Source: Bacteroidota bacterium
GTDB lineage: Bacteria; Bacteroidota; Bacteroidia; Bacteroidales; B39-G9
Assembly: GCA_015222055.1 (NCBI GenBank)
Contig: JADFUR010000117.1
Location: forward strand, 1 to 64,000
Reading direction: 5' to 3'
Length of the DNA stretch: 64,000 nucleotides
Part shown: positions 30,440 through 39,771 of the stretch, one piece after another
Position numbering within the stretch: the stretch's first letter is position 1
How the letters are laid out: the number at the start of each line of letters is the position of its first letter
Program-made: the position numbers and the translations under genes
Notes under the pieces: model-generated
What the model was told of the DNA's origin: nothing
Seen by the model: the letters and a program-made list of their open reading frames with translations, nothing else
Databases searched by the model: none

Positions 30440-31873
30440 TTAAATAATTGATTTAAAGTAATCAAAAAGAAGCCTTACTCCATATCCGGTTCCTCCTTTT
30501 CCTCTATAACTATCTTCTTTCTGAATAAAAGCAGGACCAGCAATATCAAGATGTATATAAGGATAATCGGTAAAATGCTCTAAAAATTTTCCTGCTGTTA
30601 TTGCTCCTCCATCGCGTCCTCCAATATTTTTTAAATCGGCAATGTCTGATTTTAATAACTCATCATACTCTTCCCAAAAAGGGAATTCTACTATTCGTTC
30701 ATAAACATTATTCCCACTTTGTTTCAATGTGTTAAATTCCGTTTTATCGGCTGTTCCCATTGCAACAATTCCATAAGCTCCAATAGCTGCAGCAGCTGCT
30801 CCGGTAAGAGTCGCAAGGTCGAAAACAAGTTCTGGTTTATATTGTTTGGCATAGCTCAAAGCATCTGCCAAAATCATTCTTCCTTCGGCATCTGTGTTTA
30901 AAACCTCAACGGTTAATCCATTGTGCATTGTAATAACATCACCAGGAGTATAAGCATTTCCATCTGGTCTATTATCAGTTGATGGGATTAATCCAATAAC
31001 ATGAACCGGTAATTTTGCTTTTGCTATTGAATAAAATGTTCCAACAACAGCAGCCGCACCCGACATGTCACTTTTCATAGTATCCATATAATTGGTTGGT
31101 TTCAAACTCAAACCTCCAGTATCGTAAACTATTCCTTTTCCAACAAGAACTATTGGTTTGCTGTTTTTTGCATTTTCGGGTTTCCACTCTAATATTGAAA
31201 AAGTTGGAGGGTCAATACTTCCTTTGTTTACAGCAAGCAAACCACCCATACGCAAACTCTCAATTTTCTTTTTGTTAAAAACTTCAACATTAAATCCTGC
31301 TTTTTTACCAACTTTTTCTATCTCAACAGACAGTTGCACTGATGTTAAAAACGAAACGGGTTCATTTATTAAATCACGTGTAAGATAAACGGCATCGGTA
31401 CTTATTTGAAGGTGCTCAACTTGTTTGTTGTTCAGCTTGTTGCAAACAAGATTTATTTCTTTTAAAAAAATTTTTTTGTCTTTTTCAGGATTTCTATATT
31501 TAATAAAATCGTAATTACTCAATGCCAATCCTTCAGCAAAAGAAATTATTAATTGTTCGTTATCGGTTAAATTTGCAATTGTAATATTATCAATCTTATT
31601 AGCTTTAAGTTGTTTGCTCAGCTTGCTTGCTTCTTTTCTTAAATTTTCATTTTTTTTATAGTCTTGTTTTTCATTCTCAGCCAACTGTAAATAAACAAAA
31701 TGAGTGTATTTATTTATTGTTATGTGTTTTTCACCTGAAGTAATTTGGGCTTTTATATAATCTAATTCTTTTTCTGAAAAATTATATTTTGAAATATTAG
31801 TGTCTTTATAAATTATGAAAACAATTGATTTGTTCTCAGGTAATTTATTGTTTTTTATAAATTTAATTTCCAT
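30440..31873 (-). CDS. M17 leucyl aminopeptidase
   Basis: 'VGKGIVYDTGGLSLKPTNYMDTMKSDMSGAA', 'NTDAEGRMILADAL'. Confidence 0.95.
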   Translation of the reverse strand: MEIKFIKNNKLPENKSIVFIIYKDTNISKYNFSEKELDYIKAQITSGEKHITINKYTHFVYLQLAENEKQDYKKNENLRKEASKLSKQLKANKIDNITIANLTDNEQLIISFAEGLALSNYDFIKYRNPEKDKKIFLKEINLVCNKLNNKQVEHLQISTDAVYLTRDLINEPVSFLTSVQLSVEIEKVGKKAGFNVEVFNKKKIESLRMGGLLAVNKGSIDPPTFSILEWKPENAKNSKPIVLVGKGIVYDTGGLSLKPTNYMDTMKSDMSGAAAVVGTFYSIAKAKLPVHVIGLIPSTDNRPDGNAYTPGDVITMHNGLTVEVLNTDAEGRMILADALSYAKQYKPELVFDLATLTGAAAAAIGAYGIVAMGTADKTEFNTLKQSGNNVYERIVEFPFWEEYDELLKSDIADLKNIGGRDGGAITAGKFLEHFTDYPYIHLDIAGPAFIQKEDSYRGKGGTGYGVRLLFDYFKSII

Positions 31874-31978
31874 TGCTTTTTTTATTTATTTTAAAAATGT
31901 AAAGTTAATAAAAAATATATTGTTAGTAATAATTCAATCTTTTAATATTTTTGTATTTTAATATTAAAGAATATTTCA

Positions 31979-33070
31979 ATGAATTTGGATAAATTATATC
32001 ATAAAGCATTATCAAAAGAATTTTTAACTGTTGATGAGGGTTTATTCTTGTATGAAAATTCATCTGTTAACAAGCTTATGTTTATTGCTGATGAGTTAAG
32101 GAAAAAAGTAAGACCCGATAATAAAGTAACCTGGCTTATTGACAGAAATGTGAATATAACCAATGTTTGTATTTCCGGCTGTAAATTTTGCAATTTTTAT
32201 CGCAAAAAAAATGATAAAGATGCATATATAACCAGTTTGCCTGAATACAAGAAAAAAATTGAAGAATTAAAAAAATTAGGAGGTAACCAGCTATTATTAC
32301 AAGGAGGTTTGCATCCTGAGCTTGGACTTGAATTTTACAGCAATCTGTTTAGAGACTTAAAACAAATGTTTCCAGACTTAAAATTACATGCCTTAGGACC
32401 TGCTGAAATTGTTCACATCTCGAACTTAGAAAAAAAACCGTATCGCGAAATTTTAGAGGCATTACTTGATGCCGGTTTAGATAGCTTACCCGGAGCCGGA
32501 GCCGAAATATTATCAGACAGAGTTCGTAAAATCCTATCGCCTGTAAAATGCAACACACAACAGTGGTTAGATGTAATGCGTGAAGCTCATAAGCTAAATA
32601 TGGTAACATCGGCAACAATGATGTTTGGGCATATTGAAACAAAACGTGAGCGAATTCAACATCTTGTCTATGTGAGAGAGGTGCAAAGCGAAAAACCGGA
32701 AAATTCTCCGGGATTTATTGCTTTTATTCCCTGGCCTTTTCAAGATAAAGGAACGGTATTGAATAAAAAATACGGAGTTGTTAATTCTGTTAAAGCCGAA
32801 GAATATATTAAAACAATTGCTATTAGCAGAATAATGTTGCCGAATGTAAGAAATATTCAAGCTTCGTGGTTAACTGTGGGGAAAAACGTTGGTGAATTAT
32901 GTTTGCATGCAGGTGCCAACGATTTTGGTTCAATCATGATTGAAGAGAATGTTGTTTCGGCAGCAGGGGCATCTTATAATTTTGATGCAAAAGGTATTCA
33001 GAAATCAATAAAAGAAGCCGGTTTTATTCCTCAAATGCGTAATCAAAAATATGAGTATCAGGAAGAGTAG
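31979..33070 (+). CDS. mqnC: Cyclic dehypoxanthinyl futalosine synthase (radical SAM)
   Basis: 'ITNVCISGCKFCNFYR' CxxxCxxC, 'LLQGGLHPELGLEFY', 'DSLPGAGAEILSDRVR'. Confidence 0.93.
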   Translation: MNLDKLYHKALSKEFLTVDEGLFLYENSSVNKLMFIADELRKKVRPDNKVTWLIDRNVNITNVCISGCKFCNFYRKKNDKDAYITSLPEYKKKIEELKKLGGNQLLLQGGLHPELGLEFYSNLFRDLKQMFPDLKLHALGPAEIVHISNLEKKPYREILEALLDAGLDSLPGAGAEILSDRVRKILSPVKCNTQQWLDVMREAHKLNMVTSATMMFGHIETKRERIQHLVYVREVQSEKPENSPGFIAFIPWPFQDKGTVLNKKYGVVNSVKAEEYIKTIAISRIMLPNVRNIQASWLTVGKNVGELCLHAGANDFGSIMIEENVVSAAGASYNFDAKGIQKSIKEAGFIPQMRNQKYEYQEE

Positions 33071-33321
33071 AAAGGTTAATGTTTAAAATTTAAAATTCAA
33101 AGTTTAATGTTAAGAGTTAAAAGGAATAACATTAATAACTATTACGATTTTAAATTAAATTTTGGCACATAACTTGTCCCGATAGTTCCACAATTTTCTA
33201 ATAAATTTTGTGAAATTTAGGAATAATTAACAATTAATAATTAACAATTAGCAATTAATAGCTATCTTTGTTAAAAATTTTATTCTGCTGACAGTCAGTA
33301 AATTATTGCAAAAAATACAAG

Positions 33322-34008
33322 ATGAATAACGACAAAAAACTGATAATTGCCATTGATGGTTTCTCTTCGTGTGGGAAAAGCACTGTCGCAAAAGACTTGG
33401 CAAAGAAACTTAATTATATATATATAGACAGTGGTGCTATGTATAGAGCTGTTACATTATTTAGTTTGAAAAATAATATTATTAATGAACAAACTATTGA
33501 TGAAAAAAAACTACAATCGTTACTTAATAATATTAAAATAAGTTTTAAATATAATACGAAAACCGGCGAAGCAGAAACTTTTTTAAACGGCAATAATGTT
33601 GAAGATGAAATAAGAAATATTGAAGTATCGGAGAATGTTAGCCCAATAAGCAAAATAAAATTTGTTAGAGAAAATCTTGTTAAACAGCAACAAGAATTAG
33701 GTAAAAACAAAGCCATTGTGATGGATGGAAGAGATATTGGAACAACAGTTTTTCCCAAAGCTGATTTAAAAATTTTTATGACTGCCGATGTTGATGTCAG
33801 AGCCAAACGTCGACATAAAGAATTAAGCGATAAAGGTCTTAATGTCTCAATAGAAGAAATTAGAAATAATATAAAAAACAGAGACAATCATGATCAAAAC
33901 AGAGAAATTAGTCCTTTAAAAAGAGCAGATGATGCTTTAATTCTCGACAATGGATATTTAACAAAAGAAGAGCAATTAGCTTGGATTTTAGATAAAATTG
34001 AACTTTAA
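33322..34008 (+). CDS. cmk: Cytidylate kinase
   Basis: 'IAIDGFSSCGKSTVAKDLAKKLNYIYIDSGAMYRAVTL', 'VMDGRDIGTTVFPKA'. Confidence 0.96.
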   Translation: MNNDKKLIIAIDGFSSCGKSTVAKDLAKKLNYIYIDSGAMYRAVTLFSLKNNIINEQTIDEKKLQSLLNNIKISFKYNTKTGEAETFLNGNNVEDEIRNIEVSENVSPISKIKFVRENLVKQQQELGKNKAIVMDGRDIGTTVFPKADLKIFMTADVDVRAKRRHKELSDKGLNVSIEEIRNNIKNRDNHDQNREISPLKRADDALILDNGYLTKEEQLAWILDKIEL

Positions 34009-34031
34009 ACTTTGAACTTTTTACTTCTGAT

Positions 34032-34892
34032 ATGAACGTTGAGATTGATAATAATTCCGGATTTTGCTTTGGCGTTGTTTATGCTATTCAAAGAGCTGAA
34101 GAAGAATTAGCAATAAGCAAACAATTATATTGCCTTGGCGATATTGTTCACAATAGTGTTGAAGTTAAGCGTTTAGAATCAAAAGGCTTAATTACTATTG
34201 ATAATGAAGAGTTTCAAAAACTAAAAAATTGCAAAGTGCTTATTAGAGCACATGGTGAACCTGCAGATACCTACAAAATTGCTCTCAAAAACAATATTAC
34301 ATTAATTGATGCATCGTGCCCTGTGGTTTTACGATTGCAAAACAAAATAAAAAATGGCTATGATAGTTTCGTAAATCCTGAGCAAGGTCAAATAGTTATT
34401 TATGGAAAAAAAGGCCATGCTGAGGTAAATGGATTAGTAGGACAGACACAAGGAAAAGCAATTGTTGTAAGCTCGCTTGACGATTTAGATAAAATTGACT
34501 ACACAAAACCAATAACCATATATTCACAAACAACAAAAAGCCCTGAAGGTTTTAATCTGATAATAAAAGAAATTGAAAAACGAATAAACAAAAATTTATC
34601 ATTTATTCGTAACGACACTATCTGCCGACAAGTATCGAGCAGAGACAAAAAACTTCGCAATTTTGCAAAAAGACACGATGTTATTATTTTTGTAAGTGGC
34701 AAAAAAAGCTCAAACGGAAAAATGCTTTTTGAGGTATGTAAAAGAGAAAATCCTCAAACATACTTTGTTTCAGACGATGAAGATGTTAAGCCAAATTGGT
34801 TTAACGGAACAGATTCTGTTGGTATATGTGGTGCCACATCAACTCCAAAATGGCTAATGGAAAAAATTGCTGATAAAATAAAATTATTATAA
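34032..34892 (+). CDS. ispH: 4-hydroxy-3-methylbut-2-enyl diphosphate reductase
   Basis: 'MNVEIDNNSGFCFGVVYAI', 'IDASCPVV', 'DTICRQVSSRDKKLRNFA', 'VGICGATSTPKWLMEKI'. Confidence 0.96.
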   Translation: MNVEIDNNSGFCFGVVYAIQRAEEELAISKQLYCLGDIVHNSVEVKRLESKGLITIDNEEFQKLKNCKVLIRAHGEPADTYKIALKNNITLIDASCPVVLRLQNKIKNGYDSFVNPEQGQIVIYGKKGHAEVNGLVGQTQGKAIVVSSLDDLDKIDYTKPITIYSQTTKSPEGFNLIIKEIEKRINKNLSFIRNDTICRQVSSRDKKLRNFAKRHDVIIFVSGKKSSNGKMLFEVCKRENPQTYFVSDDEDVKPNWFNGTDSVGICGATSTPKWLMEKIADKIKLL

Positions 34893-35023
34893 TTTACCCC
34901 AAGCCTGCAAAACGAATAATAAATATTACAGGATTAGCTAAACAAAATTTTAATGTTTCTATTTACGACATAAAAGGAAATAGTCTCACTTTAAAATACG
35001 GGTGGATTAGACATGAATTTTAG
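34892..35023 (+). pseudogene. Orphan T9SS C-terminal sorting domain fragment
   Basis: frame from 34892: IYPKPAKRIINITGLAKQNFNVSIYDIKGNSLTLKYGWIRHEF*, cf. type A sorting domain IYPNPA..IINI.G...FNVSIYDIKGN. Confidence 0.75.
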
Positions 35024-35082
35024 TAAATCCAAATAAAATATTTAAAGTTTTCACATCACTTATTTTTTAATCTAAATACTAA

Positions 35083-35172
35083 TAGCCTGTAAGGCTATAA
35101 CAAACTAACTTGGGGCAACGTCCCAAGTATAGAAATAATTATTTTTAAATCACCTTGAAGGGGTGAGAGAAA
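35083..35172 (+). repeat. Family A three-hairpin repeat, unit 1
   Basis: AGCCT-gta-AGGCT; CTTGGGGC-aac-GTCCCAAG (35109-35127); CACCTTgaaGGGGTG then gagaaa. Confidence 0.85.
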
Positions 35173-35210
35173 TTACTATCAAAATAATTCTTATTATATT
35201 TTATTAAGCT

Positions 35211-35302
35211 TTGTCTAAGTCTTCCAGACTTATAAAATATTTCCTGTCGCTTTTCTTGGGACGATGTCCCAAGTTATGATGTCTTAGTCCTTCGGACTAT
35301 TT
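35211..35302 (-). repeat. Family A three-hairpin repeat, unit 2 (inverted)
   Basis: AAGTCT-tcc-AGACTT; CTTGGGAC-gat-GTCCCAAG (35255-35273); AGTCC-ttc-GGACT (35286-35298). Confidence 0.85.
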
Positions 35303-35353
35303 CTACAAAAAAAATATTAAAAATTACAAACCTTAATTAATAACAAATAAATA

Positions 35354-35470
35354 ATGGAAAAAAGTGTTTTAAAAATAATTTTGTTTTGTTTCTCGCTTAT
35401 AGTTTTTAAAAATACAAATGCACAAAATCGTTTGCTCCCAACACCTGCCGGCAAATTGATATACTCATAA
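35354..35470 (+). pseudogene. Short ORF: signal peptide plus a few residues (secreted-protein remnant)
   Basis: MEKSVLKIILFCFSLIVFKNTNAQNRLLPTPAGKLIYS*. Confidence 0.5.
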
Positions 35471-35477
35471 AATAAAA

Positions 35478-35705
35478 TCTCTTGGTATTTTGTAAAAAGG
35501 CACAATCTTTCTACCTTTGCAAGTTGTAAAGAAAGCTCAACCGACAAAATGTTTTTTGATATATTTTAAGAAAAAAATACACAAACCTAATTTGTTTCTT
35601 GTTGCTAATGTATTAACAGAGAGTAGTTAGCTGACATAAATTTTGTTAGCATATGCTATTCCAAATCAAGCCAAAAACTACTTATAAAAATTTTATAATA
35701 ATAAA
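35478..35705 (+). pseudogene. Decayed partial copy of the ispH 3' end
   Basis: e.g. ttttgtaaaaaggcacaat...tttgcaagttgtaaagaaagctcaaccgacaaaatgttttttga vs ispH ttttgcaaaaagacacgat...tttgtaagtggcaaaaaaagctcaaacggaaaaatgctttttga; similarity continues to the equivalent of the ispH C-terminus. Confidence 0.75.
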
Positions 35706-35708
35706 AAA

Positions 35709-36689
35709 ATGACGAAAATTAAAAAAATTGGAGTTCTCACCTCAGGAGGTGATGCTCCAGGAATGAATGCGGCAATTCGTGCCGTAACAAGAACATCCAT
35801 ATTCCACGGATTAGAAGTTTATGGAATTAGACATGGCTATGAGGGAATGATAAACGGAAATATGAAACAGCTAAAATCATATTCTGTAAGTAACATAATA
35901 CAAAGAGGAGGTACAATTTTAAAAACTGCTCGTTGTAAAGAATTTATGACTATTGCAGGTAGAAAAAAAGCTTACGAGCAACTAAAAGCAAATCAAATTG
36001 ATGCTGTTGTTGTTATTGGTGGTGATGGTTCTTTTCAAGGTGCCCGAAAAATGTCTGAAGAATATGAGATTCCTTTTGTGGGAATACCTGGAACTATTGA
36101 CAACGACCTTTATGGCACAGATTATACTATAGGCTACGACACAGCTTTAAATACTGTTGTTGAGGCTGTTGATAAAATTCGTGATACTGCAAGCTCTCAC
36201 AACAGATTATTCTTTATTGAAGTAATGGGACGTGATGCAGGATTTCTTGCACTTAGAAGTGGTATTGCCTGTGGTGCCGAAGCTGTGCTTATTCCCGAAA
36301 TTGAAACTCACGCCGACAAACTTAAATCGTATCTTGAAGAAGGTTTTAAACGCAAAAAATCGAGCGGGATAATTATTGTTGCCGAAGGTGAAAAAGAAGG
36401 TGGTGCTTACGAAATTGCAAAAAAAGTTTCAAAAGATTTTGCAGAGTACGAAGTTAAAGTTACTATTCTTGGACACATTCAGCGTGGCGGTGCTCCTTCT
36501 GCATTCGACAGAGTCGTAGCAAGCACATTAGGAGTGGCTGCTGTTGATGCTATTATAGATGACCAAAAAAGCATTATGGTGGGTAGTGTTAACAATAAAA
36601 TTGTTCATGTTCCTTTCAATAAAACTTTAAAAAACGTAAAAAATATAGATAACAGCTTAATTGAAATTTCTGATATTTTATCTATCTAA
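35709..36689 (+). CDS. pfkA: 6-phosphofructokinase
   Basis: 'GVLTSGGDAPGMNAAIRAVTR', 'GIPGTIDNDLYGTDYTIGYDTA', 'LGHIQRGG'. Confidence 0.97.
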   Translation: MTKIKKIGVLTSGGDAPGMNAAIRAVTRTSIFHGLEVYGIRHGYEGMINGNMKQLKSYSVSNIIQRGGTILKTARCKEFMTIAGRKKAYEQLKANQIDAVVVIGGDGSFQGARKMSEEYEIPFVGIPGTIDNDLYGTDYTIGYDTALNTVVEAVDKIRDTASSHNRLFFIEVMGRDAGFLALRSGIACGAEAVLIPEIETHADKLKSYLEEGFKRKKSSGIIIVAEGEKEGGAYEIAKKVSKDFAEYEVKVTILGHIQRGGAPSAFDRVVASTLGVAAVDAIIDDQKSIMVGSVNNKIVHVPFNKTLKNVKNIDNSLIEISDILSI

Positions 36690-36737
36690 TATTATTGCAA
36701 TACAACTTATTTTGCAAATTTTACAGGATAAATTTAT

Positions 36738-36812
36738 TGCTAAATTGTTTTATTGTTAAATTGTTATTTCACATATTATTTGTATTTCAACAATTAAACA
36801 ATAGAACAATTA
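36738..36812. repeat. Imperfect inverted repeat in pfkA-priA intergenic region
   Basis: aaattgttttattgttaaattgtt ... aacaattaaacaatagaacaatt. Confidence 0.55.
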
Positions 36813-36822
36813 AATATTGGAA

Positions 36823-36837
36823 AGCCACTAAGTGGCT
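36823..36837. repeat. AGCCAC-taa-GTGGCT hairpin
   Basis: perfect 6-bp stem; compare 11231-11246. Confidence 0.5.
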
Positions 36838-36955
36838 ATAAATTGGTAATTTTAGTTTTCTGAGAGGACTCAACAATTAACAATTAATAGTTATCTTTAT
36901 AAAAATATTAAAGTCACGAGTTCTTAAATTAGCACCTCTCTATTAATTTTTTTAT

Positions 36956-39433
36956 ATGTCTGACAAGTCTTTTTTTGCTGATGTTATTCTTCCTATTCCC
37001 ATACCTCAATTATTTACTTATCATATACCTCAAAATTTAATAAACGAAATACTGCCGGGCAAAAGAGTTGTTGTTCAATTTGGTCAAAAAAAAATCTATT
37101 CAGCTCTTGTTAAAAATATTCATTCTAATAAACCTACTTCATATAAAACCAAAGATATTATTTCTGTTCTCGATGACGAATCAATAATAAATGATATCCA
37201 ATTTAAATTTTGGCAATGGATTTCAGAATATTACATGTGCTCGTTAGGCGAAGTTTATAAAGCGGCCTTGCCCTCTGGGCTTAAGCTTGAGAGCGAAACT
37301 AAAATAATGCCCAACATTAATTTTTCTGACTTTTCGGTTTTTTCCAATAGCGAAGAACTTATTTTTAAAGCACTCGAAAATAAAAATGTTCTTACCATTA
37401 AAGAGACAAATGCTTTAACTGAAAGAAAAAATTCACTGCCAATAATAAAATCGTTGCTCGACAAAAAAGCAATTTTTGTTGAAGAAAGACTTAAAGATAC
37501 TTATAAACCGAAATTTGAAAAATATGTAATTCTGAACCCTGAAATTACTAATGAGAAGCTTAACGATATTTTTAATAATCTTAACAAAGCACCAAAACAA
37601 TTAGAATTGTTAATGGCTTATATTAAAATTTCAAAATTTTTTCAAGCAGATGCTGTTCGTGAAATAAAAAAGACAGACTTGTTAAAAATCACAAATGCAC
37701 CACAACAAACTTATTCATCATTAATTAAAAAAAATATTTTTGCCGAGCACGAAAAAGAAGTAAGCCGAATAATTAATGGCGATAAAGCAACATCTGAAAA
37801 AAATGACTTAAATACATATCAGCAAAAAGCATTAAAAGAAATAAAAGAAAATTTTGAGACTAAAGACGTTGTTCTGCTTCAAGGTGTTACTTCGAGCGGC
37901 AAAACAGAAATATATATTCATCTTATTAATGAAACTATAAAAGCAGGCAGACAGGTTTTGTATTTATTGCCCGAAATTGCACTCACAACACAAATAATTA
38001 ACAGACTAAAAAAAGTTTTTGGCGAAAAAATTGGTGTTTACCATTCAAAGTTTACCGATTTTGAAAGGGTTGAGATATGGAATAATATTTTGAATAAAGA
38101 CAGCGAAAAAAAATATGATATTATTTTAGGTGTGAGGTCTTCTATTTTTCTGCCGTTCAGTAATTTAGGATTAATCATTATTGACGAAGAGCACGAAAAT
38201 ACTTATAAACAATTCGACCCTGCTCCACGTTATAATGCTCGCGATGCTGCTATTGTGCTTGCAAAATTGCATAATGCCAAAACTCTTCTCGGAACAGCTA
38301 CACCTTCAATTGAAACTTTTTACAATACCAAAAACAACAAATTTGGTTTTGTTGAATTAACGCACAGATATAAAGACATGGAGATGCCTGAAATTATTGT
38401 TGCCGACATACATAAAGCAACTTTAAGAAAACAGATGAACTCAATGTTTACTCCAACACTTTTAGAAAACATTCAACTTGCTTTAGATAATAAGGAGCAA
38501 ATAATTTTATTTCAAAACCGTCGGGGCTTTTCACCATATCTGCAATGTGAAACATGCGGATGGATACCTCATTGCAAAAATTGTGATGTGAGTTTAACAT
38601 ATCATAAACATTCAAATAATCTTGTGTGTCATTACTGTGGTTACACAACAAAAATCACTAACACTTGTGAAGCGTGTGGCAGCTCAACAATCCAAACCAA
38701 AGGCTTTGGTACTGAAAAAATTGAAGATGAAATGTCAATATTTTTTCCCGATGCTAAAGTTGCCCGCATGGATTTAGACACAACACGCTCTAAAAATGCT
38801 TATCAAAAGATTATTCAAAACTTTGAAAATCATAATATTGACATTCTTATCGGGACACAGATGATTTCAAAAGGACTGGATTTTGACAATGTTAGCATAG
38901 TGGGTATTTTAAATGCCGACAATATGCTTTTTTTTCCCGATTTCAGGGCATTTGAGCGTAGTTACCAACTAATGTCACAGGTGAGTGGCAGAGCCGGCAG
39001 AAAAAACAAGAGAGGTAGAGTAATTATTCAAACAACAAAACCTGAGCATAAAATAATAAAAAATGTTATTGAAAGCGATTATGAAGGAATGTTTAACTCT
39101 GAGCTAATCGACAGAAAACAATTTAGGTATCCGCCATATACCCGAATAATAAAAATCACCTTAAAACATAAAAATTTAGACACATTAAATAAAGCAGCAC
39201 CAAAATTTACTAATGAGCTTAAAAGAGTTTTCGGTGAAAGAGTTGTTGGTCCACAATCGCCTATTATTAATAAGATACAATTGTTTTATCTGAAAATTAT
39301 TTTAATAAAAATAGAAAAAACAAAATCAATAATGCAGACGAAACAAATAATTTCAAAATCAGCCGCAAAAATGCACACAATAGACAACTACAAAAGTCTG
39401 CATATTGTTATTGATGTTGACCCTTATAATTAG
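36956..39433 (+). CDS. priA: Primosomal protein N' (PriA helicase)
   Basis: 'LLQGVTSSGKTEIYI', 'IIDEEHENTYKQ', zinc motif 'CETCGWIPHCKNCD...CHYCGYTTKITNTCEACG'. Confidence 0.96.
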   Translation: MSDKSFFADVILPIPIPQLFTYHIPQNLINEILPGKRVVVQFGQKKIYSALVKNIHSNKPTSYKTKDIISVLDDESIINDIQFKFWQWISEYYMCSLGEVYKAALPSGLKLESETKIMPNINFSDFSVFSNSEELIFKALENKNVLTIKETNALTERKNSLPIIKSLLDKKAIFVEERLKDTYKPKFEKYVILNPEITNEKLNDIFNNLNKAPKQLELLMAYIKISKFFQADAVREIKKTDLLKITNAPQQTYSSLIKKNIFAEHEKEVSRIINGDKATSEKNDLNTYQQKALKEIKENFETKDVVLLQGVTSSGKTEIYIHLINETIKAGRQVLYLLPEIALTTQIINRLKKVFGEKIGVYHSKFTDFERVEIWNNILNKDSEKKYDIILGVRSSIFLPFSNLGLIIIDEEHENTYKQFDPAPRYNARDAAIVLAKLHNAKTLLGTATPSIETFYNTKNNKFGFVELTHRYKDMEMPEIIVADIHKATLRKQMNSMFTPTLLENIQLALDNKEQIILFQNRRGFSPYLQCETCGWIPHCKNCDVSLTYHKHSNNLVCHYCGYTTKITNTCEACGSSTIQTKGFGTEKIEDEMSIFFPDAKVARMDLDTTRSKNAYQKIIQNFENHNIDILIGTQMISKGLDFDNVSIVGILNADNMLFFPDFRAFERSYQLMSQVSGRAGRKNKRGRVIIQTTKPEHKIIKNVIESDYEGMFNSELIDRKQFRYPPYTRIIKITLKHKNLDTLNKAAPKFTNELKRVFGERVVGPQSPIINKIQLFYLKIILIKIEKTKSIMQTKQIISKSAAKMHTIDNYKSLHIVIDVDPYN

Positions 39434-39504
39434 TGTTCGTCAATAATGTCTAATTTCTGCGTTACAAATTTTCAGAACCTGCAACGGCTAATAAAAACGA
39501 TATT

Positions 39505-39621
39505 AATTCCGCAGGGGAATAAAATTAATTTTTTATACTCACTAGACTGCTCCCTGCGGTTATCTTGTTTATTATCAACACCCCCGATTAAAATCAGAAG
39601 CTAATCATATTTTTTCTTTTC
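39505..39621 (+). repeat. Family B intergenic repeat, copy 1
   Basis: aattCCGCAGGGgaataaaatt...gactgctCCCTGCGGttatcttgtttattatcaacaCCCCCGATTaaAATC; closely matches 55599-55713. Confidence 0.85.
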
Positions 39622-39771
39622 AAAAAAAAGTTAATAAAAAAAACCAACGCTTCAAGGTTTTTTAAACACTGTAAAATTTTGCCGTAATTAAATCCTTAAA
39701 AAAAATGATAAAAATTTTCCAAATTTGTATCTTTACATTCTATCTGCAAAAAAATATTTTTTATTATTTAT

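Noticed and set aside
35488-35519. Perfect-looking promoter TTTTG-N19-TACCTTTG
   Set aside because: It lies inside the decayed ispH copy and aligns with ispH coding sequence, so the match is probably coincidental, though it could drive pfkA.
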